A program made the position numbers and the translations under genes. From an uncultured Flavobacteriales bacterium (GTDB taxonomy: Bacteria > Bacteroidota > Bacteroidia > Flavobacteriales > Crocinitomicaceae), in assembly GCA_946480815.1 (NCBI GenBank), contig CAMLLB010000015.1:16111-80110 (forward strand): a DNA stretch of 64,000 bases, read 5' to 3'. How positions within the stretch are numbered: position 1 is the first letter of the stretch; each line of letters opens with the position of its first letter. The notes under the pieces were generated by a model. It made no database searches, was not told the DNA's origin, and saw only the letters and a program-made list of their open reading frames with translations. This document shows positions 9,017 through 16,737 of the stretch, one piece after another.

Positions 9017-9361
9017 TTACCACCATTCATATGCAAGCGTCAGCACATAATTTTCAGGCAGTAATTTTTTCAACTCATCTGTTACGATTTTGCCGTACTT
9101 CAGATCTACGTCTTTGTGCCAATCATACATTTTCCGGTCTCCGTAATAGTCTGAAAGCAATACATTGACTTCATAGAACAAAGGACTGTCTAATCTTTGG
9201 GTTTTCCCCACACCAAACAGAAAAGGTTCCGAAAGAGAATTGGTATGGGTGCATCCGGTCTTGTAAGTTCCGGTAATTACTTTAATGTCATTGAATTCAG
9301 CCTCTGAAAAAGCGGATTTGTCTTTTTTCGTAATGCCGATCATTGTTCCGAAGTCGCTCAT
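9017..9361 (-). CDS. Hypothetical cytoplasmic protein
   Basis: A 114-residue protein with no signal peptide or membrane segment, starting MSDFGTMIGITKKDKS. It contains a single Cys-His pair (GCTHT) and ends in YVLTLAYEWW. I recognise no family. The gene has a good promoter of its own (TTG-N22-TATTTTTG, box at 9379-9386) and runs divergently from mfd. Confidence 0.65.
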   Translation of the reverse strand: MSDFGTMIGITKKDKSAFSEAEFNDIKVITGTYKTGCTHTNSLSEPFLFGVGKTQRLDSPLFYEVNVLLSDYYGDRKMYDWHKDVDLKYGKIVTDELKKLLPENYVLTLAYEWW

Positions 9362-9378
9362 GTTGATTGATTTGAAGT

Positions 9379-9386
9379 CAAAAATA
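9379..9386 (-). promoter_or_regulatory. -7 box of the 9017-9361 gene
   Basis: The minus strand reads TATTTTTG, with TTG 22 nt upstream; this fits the Bacteroidota TTTG/TAnnTTTG promoter. The start codon is 17 nt downstream. Confidence 0.5.
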
Positions 9387-9455
9387 GTTATAAAATAGGA
9401 TGCTCTTTCAATGAAAAATCACGATCTTTGCACCGTCCCAATATCGGGATTACAA

Positions 9456-9479
9456 GGGGGTACAGTGCGCTGTGTCCCC
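9456..9479 (+). promoter_or_regulatory. Stable hairpin in the mfd leader
   Basis: GGGGGTACAG (9456-9465) pairs with CTGTGTCCCC (9470-9479) over 10 bp, including two wobble pairs, around a TGCG tetraloop. It lies between the putative -7 box (GATCTTTG, 9423-9430) and the ATG at 9499. No U tract follows, so it is not a terminator; it could stabilise the mRNA or control translation. Confidence 0.5.
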
Positions 9480-9498
9480 TAAACTGTTTATTCAAAAT

Positions 9499-12400
9499 AT
9501 GGACCAGGCACATTTTTTACAACTTTTCAAAAAGCTCAAAGGACTCGATCAAACAGCTAATTTATTACAGCAGGCAGAAATACGTATTCACTGGAAAGGA
9601 CTGATCGGTTCTTCCAAATCAATCGCGGTTTCTTCCGTATGCGAGCAAGTTCCCGGAAATCATTTATTTATCCTGGAGGATAAGGAAACTGCAGCCTATT
9701 TTCTCAACGATCTCGAACAATTGTATCCGGACAATAAGCATATTTATTTTTACCCCGCTTCTTACAGGACGCCTTATCAGTTGGAAGAAACCGATAATGC
9801 AAACGTGGTAGCGCGTGCCGAAGTACTGGAAAAAGTCAATACCGGAAAGAACACCTGGGTGGTTACTTATCCACAGGCGTTGTTCGAACGGGTTCCAACT
9901 CAGAAAAAACTTTCTGAAAACACCATGCGTGTGGAACGCGGCAAAACCTATTCCATTGATTTTTTCAATGAATTCTTATTGGAATATGGATTTGAACGTG
10001 TGGATTTTGTTTATGAACCAGGACAATTCTCCATTCGTGGCGGGATCGTTGATATTTTCTCTTTTTCCAATGATCAGCCTTTCCGGGTGGAATTCTTTGG
10101 TGATGAGGTGGATTCGATCAGAACATTTGATCCGGTTTCGCAATTGTCGATCAATACACACACCCATTTTTCTGTTGTTCCGAATGTGCAACGCCAGCTG
10201 GTGCTGAATGGAAACGGGACATTTTTAGAATTCATTGGTAAGCAAACAACCATTTGGCTGGCATCCAATGACCTGGTAAAAGCGGCTTTGGAAAAAGATT
10301 ATGAGAAAGCAGTAAAGGTCTACGATTCACTTCCAAAGAATACAATCAAACACAGTTTGCCGAGCGAATTGTATATGCATCCTTCCGATTGGAAAGAACA
10401 ACTCCCGCTGCATTCGATCGTGGAGATCGGACCGGAATATGCCTTTAAGGCTTCTGAAACAATCACATTCGAAACCTTGCATCAACCAACGTTTAATAAG
10501 GATTTTGATTTATTGAAGGATGATTTGATTGCACGTAAAAAGGCAGGATCGGAAAACCTCATTTTCTCGAACCAACCCAAGCAAATAGAACGTTTGTACC
10601 AGATCTTTGAAGACATTGGTGCCGAAGTGGAATTTGAACCGATGAACATCGCACTTCATGAAGGATTTATTATTCCTTCATTGAAATTGGTTTGTTATAC
10701 CGATCACCAGATTTTTGAGCGTTATCACCGTTTTAAATTGAAAGAAGGTTTCCGCCAGGCAAAACAGGCCTTGACTTTAAAGGAGATTTACAACCTCCAA
10801 AAAGGAGATTATGTAACGCATATCGATCACGGAGTCGGACAATTTTCAGGTTTGCAGACCATCGATGTGAATGGAAAACCGCAGGAAGCGATCCGCCTGG
10901 TGTACAAGGATGGTGATGTACTTTATGTGAGTATTCACTCGTTGCACCGCATTTCGAAGTTTACCGGGAAAGACGGGGCTGCACCGAAGATGAACAAATT
11001 GGGAACCCAGGCTTGGGCAACTCTGAAGCAAAAGACCAAGAAACGCATCAAGGAATTGGCCTTCGACCTGATCCAATTATACGCAAAACGCAAAAGTCAA
11101 CCTGGATTTGCGTTTTCTCCTGACACTTATTTACAAAATGAGTTGGAGGCATCCTTCATGTATGAAGACACTCCCGACCAATTGAAAGCAACCCAGGCAG
11201 TGAAAGAAGACATGGAAAAAGACATGCCGATGGACCGTTTGGTTTGTGGAGATGTTGGTTTTGGAAAAACAGAAGTTGCAATTCGCGCAGCATTCAAAGC
11301 GGTTGCGGATAGCAAGCAGGTAGCGATTCTCGTTCCTACAACCATTCTGAGCCATCAGCATGCCCGGTCTTTTGCAGAACGATTAAAGAATTTCCCCGCT
11401 AAGGTGGATTATATCAACCGTTTTAAATCGGCCAAAGAAATCACCACAACTTTGAAAAAAGTGGAAAGCGGGGAGATCGATATTTTGGTCGGAACACATA
11501 AAATTGTCAGTGACAAGGTAAAATTCAAGGACCTCGGATTGATCATTATCGATGAAGAGCAAAAATTCGGCGTAGCTGTAAAAGACAAATTGAAAACACT
11601 GAAAACAACAGTCGATACCCTGACCTTAACCGCTACACCAATTCCGAGAACCCTGCAATTTTCCTTAATGGGTGCACGTGATTTGAGTATTATCAACACA
11701 CCGCCACCGAACCGCCAACCGGTGTTAACGGAAGTAATCACATTCAATGAAGAAGCCATTCGCGATGCAATTTCTTACGAAGTGAGTCGGGGTGGACAGG
11801 TCTATTTTGTGCATAATCGCCTGGCAAATATCAAAGAAATGGCAGGAATGATCTCCCGTTTGTGCCCGGGAGTTCGAGTGGCAATCGGTCACGGACAAAT
11901 GGACGGAAAACAGCTCGAAAAGATCATGATGGATTTCATCCAGGGCGAATACGATGTGTTGCTTGCAACCACGATTATCGAGTCGGGAATTGACATTTCG
12001 AATGCAAATACGATCATCATCAATGATGCACACAATTTCGGATTGAGCGATTTGCATCAGTTACGCGGACGTGTGGGTCGTTCCAACAAAAAAGGATTTT
12101 GCTACCTCATTTCACAACCGATCAGTTTATTGACTTCCGAAGCACGGAAACGCCTGGAGGCCTTGGTACAGTTCTCGGATCTGGGTTCCGGTTTCAACAT
12201 TGCCATGAAGGATTTGGACATTCGGGGAGCAGGAAACCTCTTGGGTGGAGAACAAAGCGGATTCATTTCTGAAATAGGTTTCGAAATGTATCAGAAGATC
12301 CTCAACGAGGCCATGGATGAATTGAAGGAAGAAGAATTCAAGGATTTATACGATGATCGCAATACCGAGACAATGGGAGCGCACTTCGTAAAAGATTGTG

Positions 12401-12840
12401 TTTTGGAAACCGATTTCGAGTTGCGTATTACCGAAGATTACATCAACAATGTCAGTGAACGCCTGAGTATTTACCAGGATTTGGACAACCTGAATACCAA
12501 GGAAGAGATCGAAAATTACAAGCAGCAATTGATAGATCGCTTCGGTCCGCTTCCACGGGTAGTGAAAGAGTTATTGCGATCCTTCGAATTGCGTTGGCTG
12601 GCCCAGGAAATCGGTTTCGAAAAACTGGTGATCAAACAAGGATCAATGATCGGGTATTTTGTTTCCAATCCGCAGAGCAAATATTACGAATCACCGATGT
12701 TTACACAGATTTTAAAGTATGTTCAAAGCAATCCGAAAGACTGTAAAATGAGTGAGAAGAATGACAAGCTGCGCTTAATCTACAGCCATGTGATGAATAT
12801 GGACCAGGCGTTTGAAAGGTTGGGAGAGATAGTGGAATAA
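9499..12840 (+). CDS. mfd: Transcription-repair coupling factor
   Basis: A 1113-residue DNA translocase that removes stalled RNA polymerase and recruits UvrA. The N-terminal UvrB-like part is followed by the polymerase-interacting CarD-like domain at about residue 434 (KGDYVTHIDHGVGQF). The helicase core has Walker A GDVGFGKTE (about 585), Walker B DEEQ (685) and LTLTATPIPRTLQFS. The RecG/Mfd-type translocation motif region (GRVGRSNKKGFCYL) and a C-terminal TRCF domain complete it. I chose the ATG at 9499: an in-frame GTG at 9472 lies inside the leader hairpin and would add nine residues that do not look conserved. uvrC, which acts in the same repair pathway, is at 27.7 kb. Confidence 0.96.
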   Translation: MDQAHFLQLFKKLKGLDQTANLLQQAEIRIHWKGLIGSSKSIAVSSVCEQVPGNHLFILEDKETAAYFLNDLEQLYPDNKHIYFYPASYRTPYQLEETDNANVVARAEVLEKVNTGKNTWVVTYPQALFERVPTQKKLSENTMRVERGKTYSIDFFNEFLLEYGFERVDFVYEPGQFSIRGGIVDIFSFSNDQPFRVEFFGDEVDSIRTFDPVSQLSINTHTHFSVVPNVQRQLVLNGNGTFLEFIGKQTTIWLASNDLVKAALEKDYEKAVKVYDSLPKNTIKHSLPSELYMHPSDWKEQLPLHSIVEIGPEYAFKASETITFETLHQPTFNKDFDLLKDDLIARKKAGSENLIFSNQPKQIERLYQIFEDIGAEVEFEPMNIALHEGFIIPSLKLVCYTDHQIFERYHRFKLKEGFRQAKQALTLKEIYNLQKGDYVTHIDHGVGQFSGLQTIDVNGKPQEAIRLVYKDGDVLYVSIHSLHRISKFTGKDGAAPKMNKLGTQAWATLKQKTKKRIKELAFDLIQLYAKRKSQPGFAFSPDTYLQNELEASFMYEDTPDQLKATQAVKEDMEKDMPMDRLVCGDVGFGKTEVAIRAAFKAVADSKQVAILVPTTILSHQHARSFAERLKNFPAKVDYINRFKSAKEITTTLKKVESGEIDILVGTHKIVSDKVKFKDLGLIIIDEEQKFGVAVKDKLKTLKTTVDTLTLTATPIPRTLQFSLMGARDLSIINTPPPNRQPVLTEVITFNEEAIRDAISYEVSRGGQVYFVHNRLANIKEMAGMISRLCPGVRVAIGHGQMDGKQLEKIMMDFIQGEYDVLLATTIIESGIDISNANTIIINDAHNFGLSDLHQLRGRVGRSNKKGFCYLISQPISLLTSEARKRLEALVQFSDLGSGFNIAMKDLDIRGAGNLLGGEQSGFISEIGFEMYQKILNEAMDELKEEEFKDLYDDRNTETMGAHFVKDCVLETDFELRITEDYINNVSERLSIYQDLDNLNTKEEIENYKQQLIDRFGPLPRVVKELLRSFELRWLAQEIGFEKLVIKQGSMIGYFVSNPQSKYYESPMFTQILKYVQSNPKDCKMSEKNDKLRLIYSHVMNMDQAFERLGEIVE

Positions 12841-13004
12841 TTACGAATTCCTAATTCCGAGTTACGAATGAAGAAGGGGTTTTAGGCTTCTCCTTTGAAG
12901 AGGAATGAAGTAGAGTGGAGTATGATTTGGATTTTGACCGGCTGAGAAAATAAATAGTTTATAGATTTTTGATGATCGCATTTATTTCTAACTATCTTAA
13001 CCCC

Positions 13005-13598
13005 ATGAAACACCTCCTTCACCTTTTCCTCCCAATTCTTTTTTTCTCATGTTCCACCGGAGATGAACAAAATAAAAAAACGGAATATCAAATAAATAAA
13101 AGCATTGTTGCTGAAGTGGCGAAGAATACCCACAAAGAAGGAAAAATGGATGTTGGTTCGCTGGAGATCCGGTATTATGAAAACGATAGTTTGGTGTTGG
13201 AAACTTTCAGCAGTGACAAAAGCATTCCATTCTTGACCATCCAAGAGCACTCTCAATCAACCATTGACATTAATGGAATGGTTGGACTGTTCGATGCTTG
13301 GGGATTTCAACTTCATGTTACTAAAGAAAAATTTGAAGTCACGTATTTTAGTGGAGCTGATTTCGGAATTTATAAGAAACAGAAAAGCGATACGACATTA
13401 ACACCAGGGATTGCATTAAAATGCAAAAACACTTCGTTGACACTAGCTTCATACCCCGACTTTGAAGAGGATGAAGAAATTATAGGTATTGTAGGATTCA
13501 AAACGCCGGATTATTGGGAAGTGAAGAATGGGGTTGAGAAAAAGATTCACGTGGAAGGCAAGGCCTATTTCGCAACCAAATTGACAGACAAGCAGTAA
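13005..13598 (+). CDS. Lipoprotein of unknown function
   Basis: A 197-residue exported protein. The ATG at 13005 opens on a lipoprotein signal with Cys in FFSCSTG (about residue 16); an in-frame ATG 36 nt upstream would bury this signal. The mature part is mixed alpha/beta and rich in Glu, Lys and Asp, with no motif I can name. It sits alone between mfd and the TPR/LuxR-type regulator, with a typical Bacteroidota spacer (repeated TTACGAAT-like sequence) upstream. Confidence 0.7.
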   Translation: MKHLLHLFLPILFFSCSTGDEQNKKTEYQINKSIVAEVAKNTHKEGKMDVGSLEIRYYENDSLVLETFSSDKSIPFLTIQEHSQSTIDINGMVGLFDAWGFQLHVTKEKFEVTYFSGADFGIYKKQKSDTTLTPGIALKCKNTSLTLASYPDFEEDEEIIGIVGFKTPDYWEVKNGVEKKIHVEGKAYFATKLTDKQ

Positions 13599-13709
13599 TC
13601 CCTTCCCATTGATATAGCAATAAATCTAAACAAAGCCCAGTCAAAATCAACGGCCTGAAATATTTTTATATCTTTCCACAGATTTTGAACTACTTATTAT
13701 CCGGGAGCT

Positions 13710-15506
13710 ATGTTTTGGAAAAGGATTCGATTCATTGCATTATTATTTCTGTTTTTTCCAATATACTGCTTTAGTCAACAAAGTAAAGAAGACAGCTTGA
13801 TCCAACGTCTCCGGCATGTCGATGGAAAGGAAAAGATCAAAACCTGGTATGCCCTTGGAAACGGCAGCTTTTATATTGATTATTCGAAGACAAAAAAATA
13901 CTTTTTAAAAGGACTGGAATTAGCTAAAACCGATAAATTCCGGTCTTTGGAAGTGGAAGGTGAGTGGAGTTTGGCCGGATTAGAGGATTTTTACGGAGAC
14001 AAATTTAAGTCTCTTGACCGGTTGATGAAACTGTGCCGTTCAAGGGAACTCTCAAAGAAAGACAGTTGCATTGTATATAATCTTTTAGGAAATTCCCTGG
14101 AATCATTGGGGGCCATGGAAATGGCAATCGAATATTCCAAAGTATCTGTAGAACATGAATTTGACCAAAACCGGATAGAGCATTACTATGTGGTTGAACA
14201 CCTTGCAAGGTTGTACTCCAAAACACACCAGTTTGATTCCGCAAATGTCTACTATAAAAAGGCGCTCTACCTGATTAAAAAGCACAACGTTCCTGGCTTG
14301 ATAACCCATTGCCTCAACAATATCGGAAGTAACTATCTGGAGCAGGGAAATCTTTCTACGGCAAGGTATTTTTTTAACCGGGCGATCAACAATTTTCATT
14401 TGAACAATAAATTCTCCGGTGATAGTACACTCTATGCAGTGATTTACGATAACCTGGGAAAGATCCATGAACTGAAAGGAGAATACAAGCAAGCATTAGA
14501 GAAGCGAAAGGAAGCTGTCCGGATGATCCGGATTACCAAACTGGCTTTTTCCGACTTGGGTCTAAGAGCAGAATTCTTACTGCATCTTGCACGGACGGAG
14601 ATGCATTTGGGTCTTTTAAAGGATGCGAAAAAACACCTGGATCTCTTTCAACTGAAAGATGCAGGTACCGAACTGAAATTGGAATACTACGATGTTTTGG
14701 CTACGTATTATGAAAAGAGTCATCAGACAAAACAGTTGATCGAGACATTCCACACAAGAAGAGAAATTACTCGTTTGGCAATGAAGGATCAATCCGTTAA
14801 CTCCATGCTAAATGATTTTGTCCGTTTCCAGGATGATCAGATCAAATTGGAAGTCGAAACTCAGAAGAAAGTGAAAAAGCGGTATCGATCGATTAATAAA
14901 AAAGAACGTTTACTGAGCATCGGCTTTTCGGGAATTCTCTTAATGATTCTAACCGTTTTCTTTGTGGTAAACCGAAAAGTGCAGCAAAGCAAGAACCGGG
15001 CATCAGAGATTGAACGGAAACTCAACGAAGAAAAACTGAAGTATAATGAGTCGGAAGCGGAAAGACTTACCCTGGAATTGGAATTGAAGAACAAAGATCT
15101 GCTCACATTCGCTATCAATATCACGAAGAAATTTGAGTTCACAGATGAAATGGCGCTTCGTTTGCAACAGCTAAGAAGGAAGCAGGAGATTGAAAAATCC
15201 GATGTGACCGAATTGATCAATTACGTTAAAAGTTTCCAGGCGGTTGATAATAGAATGGTAATGTTCCAAAACAATGTCAATGAAATTAACAGTCAATTTT
15301 TGTGGCGTCTGCAGGAAAAGTATCCCGAATTAACACAGAATGAAAAAGAATTGTGTTTGCTCATTAAGTTGAAGCTTTCATCAAAGGAGATTGCCACGAT
15401 GAAGAACATTACCTCCGAGTCGGTAAATGTGTTGCGGTCACGTCTGAGAAAAAAAATGAATCTGGAGTCACGGGATGATTTGCATGAGGTACTTGAAAAC
15501 ATTTGA
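13710..15506 (+). CDS. TPR-containing membrane regulator with LuxR-type HTH
   Basis: A 598-residue protein of a type common in Bacteroidota. Residues 1-22 are a signal peptide (YCFSQ). Residues about 30-380 hold tetratricopeptide repeats, for example HQFDSANVYYKKALYLIKKH and GEYKQALEKRKEAVRMI. A single membrane span lies at about 400-421, then a coiled coil at about 425-475. The C-terminus (about 540-590) is a LuxR-like helix-turn-helix (LTQNEKELCLLIKLKLSSKEIATMKNI followed by SVNVLRSRLRKKM). The sensor faces the periplasm and the DNA-binding end the cytoplasm, so it probably works as a one-component regulator; signal and targets are unknown. Confidence 0.85.
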   Translation: MFWKRIRFIALLFLFFPIYCFSQQSKEDSLIQRLRHVDGKEKIKTWYALGNGSFYIDYSKTKKYFLKGLELAKTDKFRSLEVEGEWSLAGLEDFYGDKFKSLDRLMKLCRSRELSKKDSCIVYNLLGNSLESLGAMEMAIEYSKVSVEHEFDQNRIEHYYVVEHLARLYSKTHQFDSANVYYKKALYLIKKHNVPGLITHCLNNIGSNYLEQGNLSTARYFFNRAINNFHLNNKFSGDSTLYAVIYDNLGKIHELKGEYKQALEKRKEAVRMIRITKLAFSDLGLRAEFLLHLARTEMHLGLLKDAKKHLDLFQLKDAGTELKLEYYDVLATYYEKSHQTKQLIETFHTRREITRLAMKDQSVNSMLNDFVRFQDDQIKLEVETQKKVKKRYRSINKKERLLSIGFSGILLMILTVFFVVNRKVQQSKNRASEIERKLNEEKLKYNESEAERLTLELELKNKDLLTFAINITKKFEFTDEMALRLQQLRRKQEIEKSDVTELINYVKSFQAVDNRMVMFQNNVNEINSQFLWRLQEKYPELTQNEKELCLLIKLKLSSKEIATMKNITSESVNVLRSRLRKKMNLESRDDLHEVLENI

Positions 15507-15847
15507 TTTTCCATCAATAAAATGCGATAGGACAGACTTAAATTGATAAATCAATAGTTGACAAATTGTTAAGGTGCTTTGCCATCATCTTCTATGATAA
15601 TTAACACTGACAAAATTCAAAACATATCAAACAACATATTGAATATCAATTATTTATAAATAAAGTTTTTTTTAAATGATGTGATATCGTTTGTGTTATG
15701 TTCAGGAGCATAAGTTAATATTTTTCCATACAATTCGGAGGTTCGGTTTATACCAAGTTAAGGTCAAAAATGAAGATTAAATCTGGGTAAAATGTTCCTT
15801 TATATCGGTCAACACTGATAAAGTGTATAAAGGTTAGGTAATGATTT

Positions 15848-15872
15848 AAGGCACCTGCGTAACAGGTGCTTT
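15848..15872 (+). terminator. Hairpin, possible terminator
   Basis: A 10-bp stem with one wobble pair, a CGTAA loop and TTTG after it. It is more than 340 nt past the end of the regulator gene, so it may end a separate short transcript. Confidence 0.45.
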
Positions 15873-15965
15873 GAATCTCTATTAAAGTTTTTGAAATACG
15901 TTCAGAATTATCGGTGAGTGTTAGAGTTAAAATTTTGAGCGGGCCACTATTTTTGATAATAGGTA

Positions 15966-16000
15966 TAACTGAAGCATCTGCTTTGTGGATGCTTTAGTTA
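15966..16000. terminator. 13-bp stem-loop terminator
   Basis: TAACTGAAGCATC (15966-15978) and GATGCTTTAGTTA (15988-16000) pair over 13 bp with one G-U pair and a 9-nt loop. It stands 39 nt past the stop of the minus-strand gene at 16039 and may act in both directions. Confidence 0.55.
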
Positions 16001-16038
16001 TTTGAATTAACCATCTCAACTTCTCCTTTTGAATATTA

Positions 16039-16674
16039 TTACTTTCTGGTGATTTTTTTTGTAATCAAGCCCTTTGATTTCGTTTTAAACACCAAAAAAT
16101 AATCCCCTTGAAAAAATTCCGTCAGGTCAATGCTGAATTTATTTTTTTCAATCATTATATCTGACATTTTTTTACCTTCCATGGAATAAATCGAAACCAT
16201 CTCAACCGCAAATTGAGAAAAAACGTCTACTAAACCGTTTGCCGGGTTGGGATAGATATTAAGCCCGACTTCTTTTCCATGTAATTCTCCCAATCCTAAA
16301 ATTTCAGAGGCATATAAATGAAGTGTATCTACAACAAAAGGAGTTGTCGGGTAAGGACAATTCGTCGAAGTATCATGCAATGTATTTAACTCAAGTGCAA
16401 ACGGAAAGGGTACGGTTAAGTTAATAATGGTATCATAGGTTAATACCATCTGATTCAGCGGACATCCTTTGAAGTATAAATTAATCACTTGCGTGTTGTT
16501 CATATCATTCTGCGCAACCACCGTTACATTTGACAGATCCATTTGCGGTCTGATTCCTTTAATATAAACCGTGCTTGTTGGGTTACCGAGGGTTACCGAG
16601 ACACTATCAATTGTTTGCGAGAAGCAAAAGACAGGTGCTAGCAACAAGCTGCCAATTAACATGATCTTTTTCAT
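16039..16674 (-). CDS. Short T9SS-secreted protein
   Basis: A 211-residue exported protein. Residues 1-19 are a signal peptide (APVFCFSQ). Residues 20-125 are an uncharacterised beta-rich region with two Cys (FKGCPLNQ, TNCPYP). The tail from about residue 137 (LNIYPNPANGLVDVFSQ to ITKKITRK) is a T9SS type A sorting domain. It lies 63 nt downstream of the trypsin-like protease gene on the same strand and may be co-transcribed with it. Confidence 0.75.
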   Translation of the reverse strand: MKKIMLIGSLLLAPVFCFSQTIDSVSVTLGNPTSTVYIKGIRPQMDLSNVTVVAQNDMNNTQVINLYFKGCPLNQMVLTYDTIINLTVPFPFALELNTLHDTSTNCPYPTTPFVVDTLHLYASEILGLGELHGKEVGLNIYPNPANGLVDVFSQFAVEMVSIYSMEGKKMSDIMIEKNKFSIDLTEFFQGDYFLVFKTKSKGLITKKITRK

Positions 16675-16737
16675 TTTACTTCCTTTTTATAGAGGCAAGG
16701 CAGGATTGGTCCTCCTGCCTTGCCCTGGGTTAAAAGA

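Larger units (their letters stand above)
15507..16038. other. Intergenic region with two hairpins
   Basis: This 532-bp AT-rich gap between convergent genes has no open reading frame that I would support and no tRNA. It carries two strong hairpins: 15848-15872 (AAGGCACCTG / CAGGTGCTTT, loop CGTAA) and 15966-16000 (13-bp stem TAACTGAAGCATC / GATGCTTTAGTTA). Both may be terminators of unannotated short RNAs, or the second may serve both flanking genes. Confidence 0.5.

Noticed and set aside
9017..9361. Toxin-antitoxin or immunity assignment for small hypothetical genes
   Set aside because: No partner gene with suitable spacing or a known toxin fold is present beside any of the small genes in the window.
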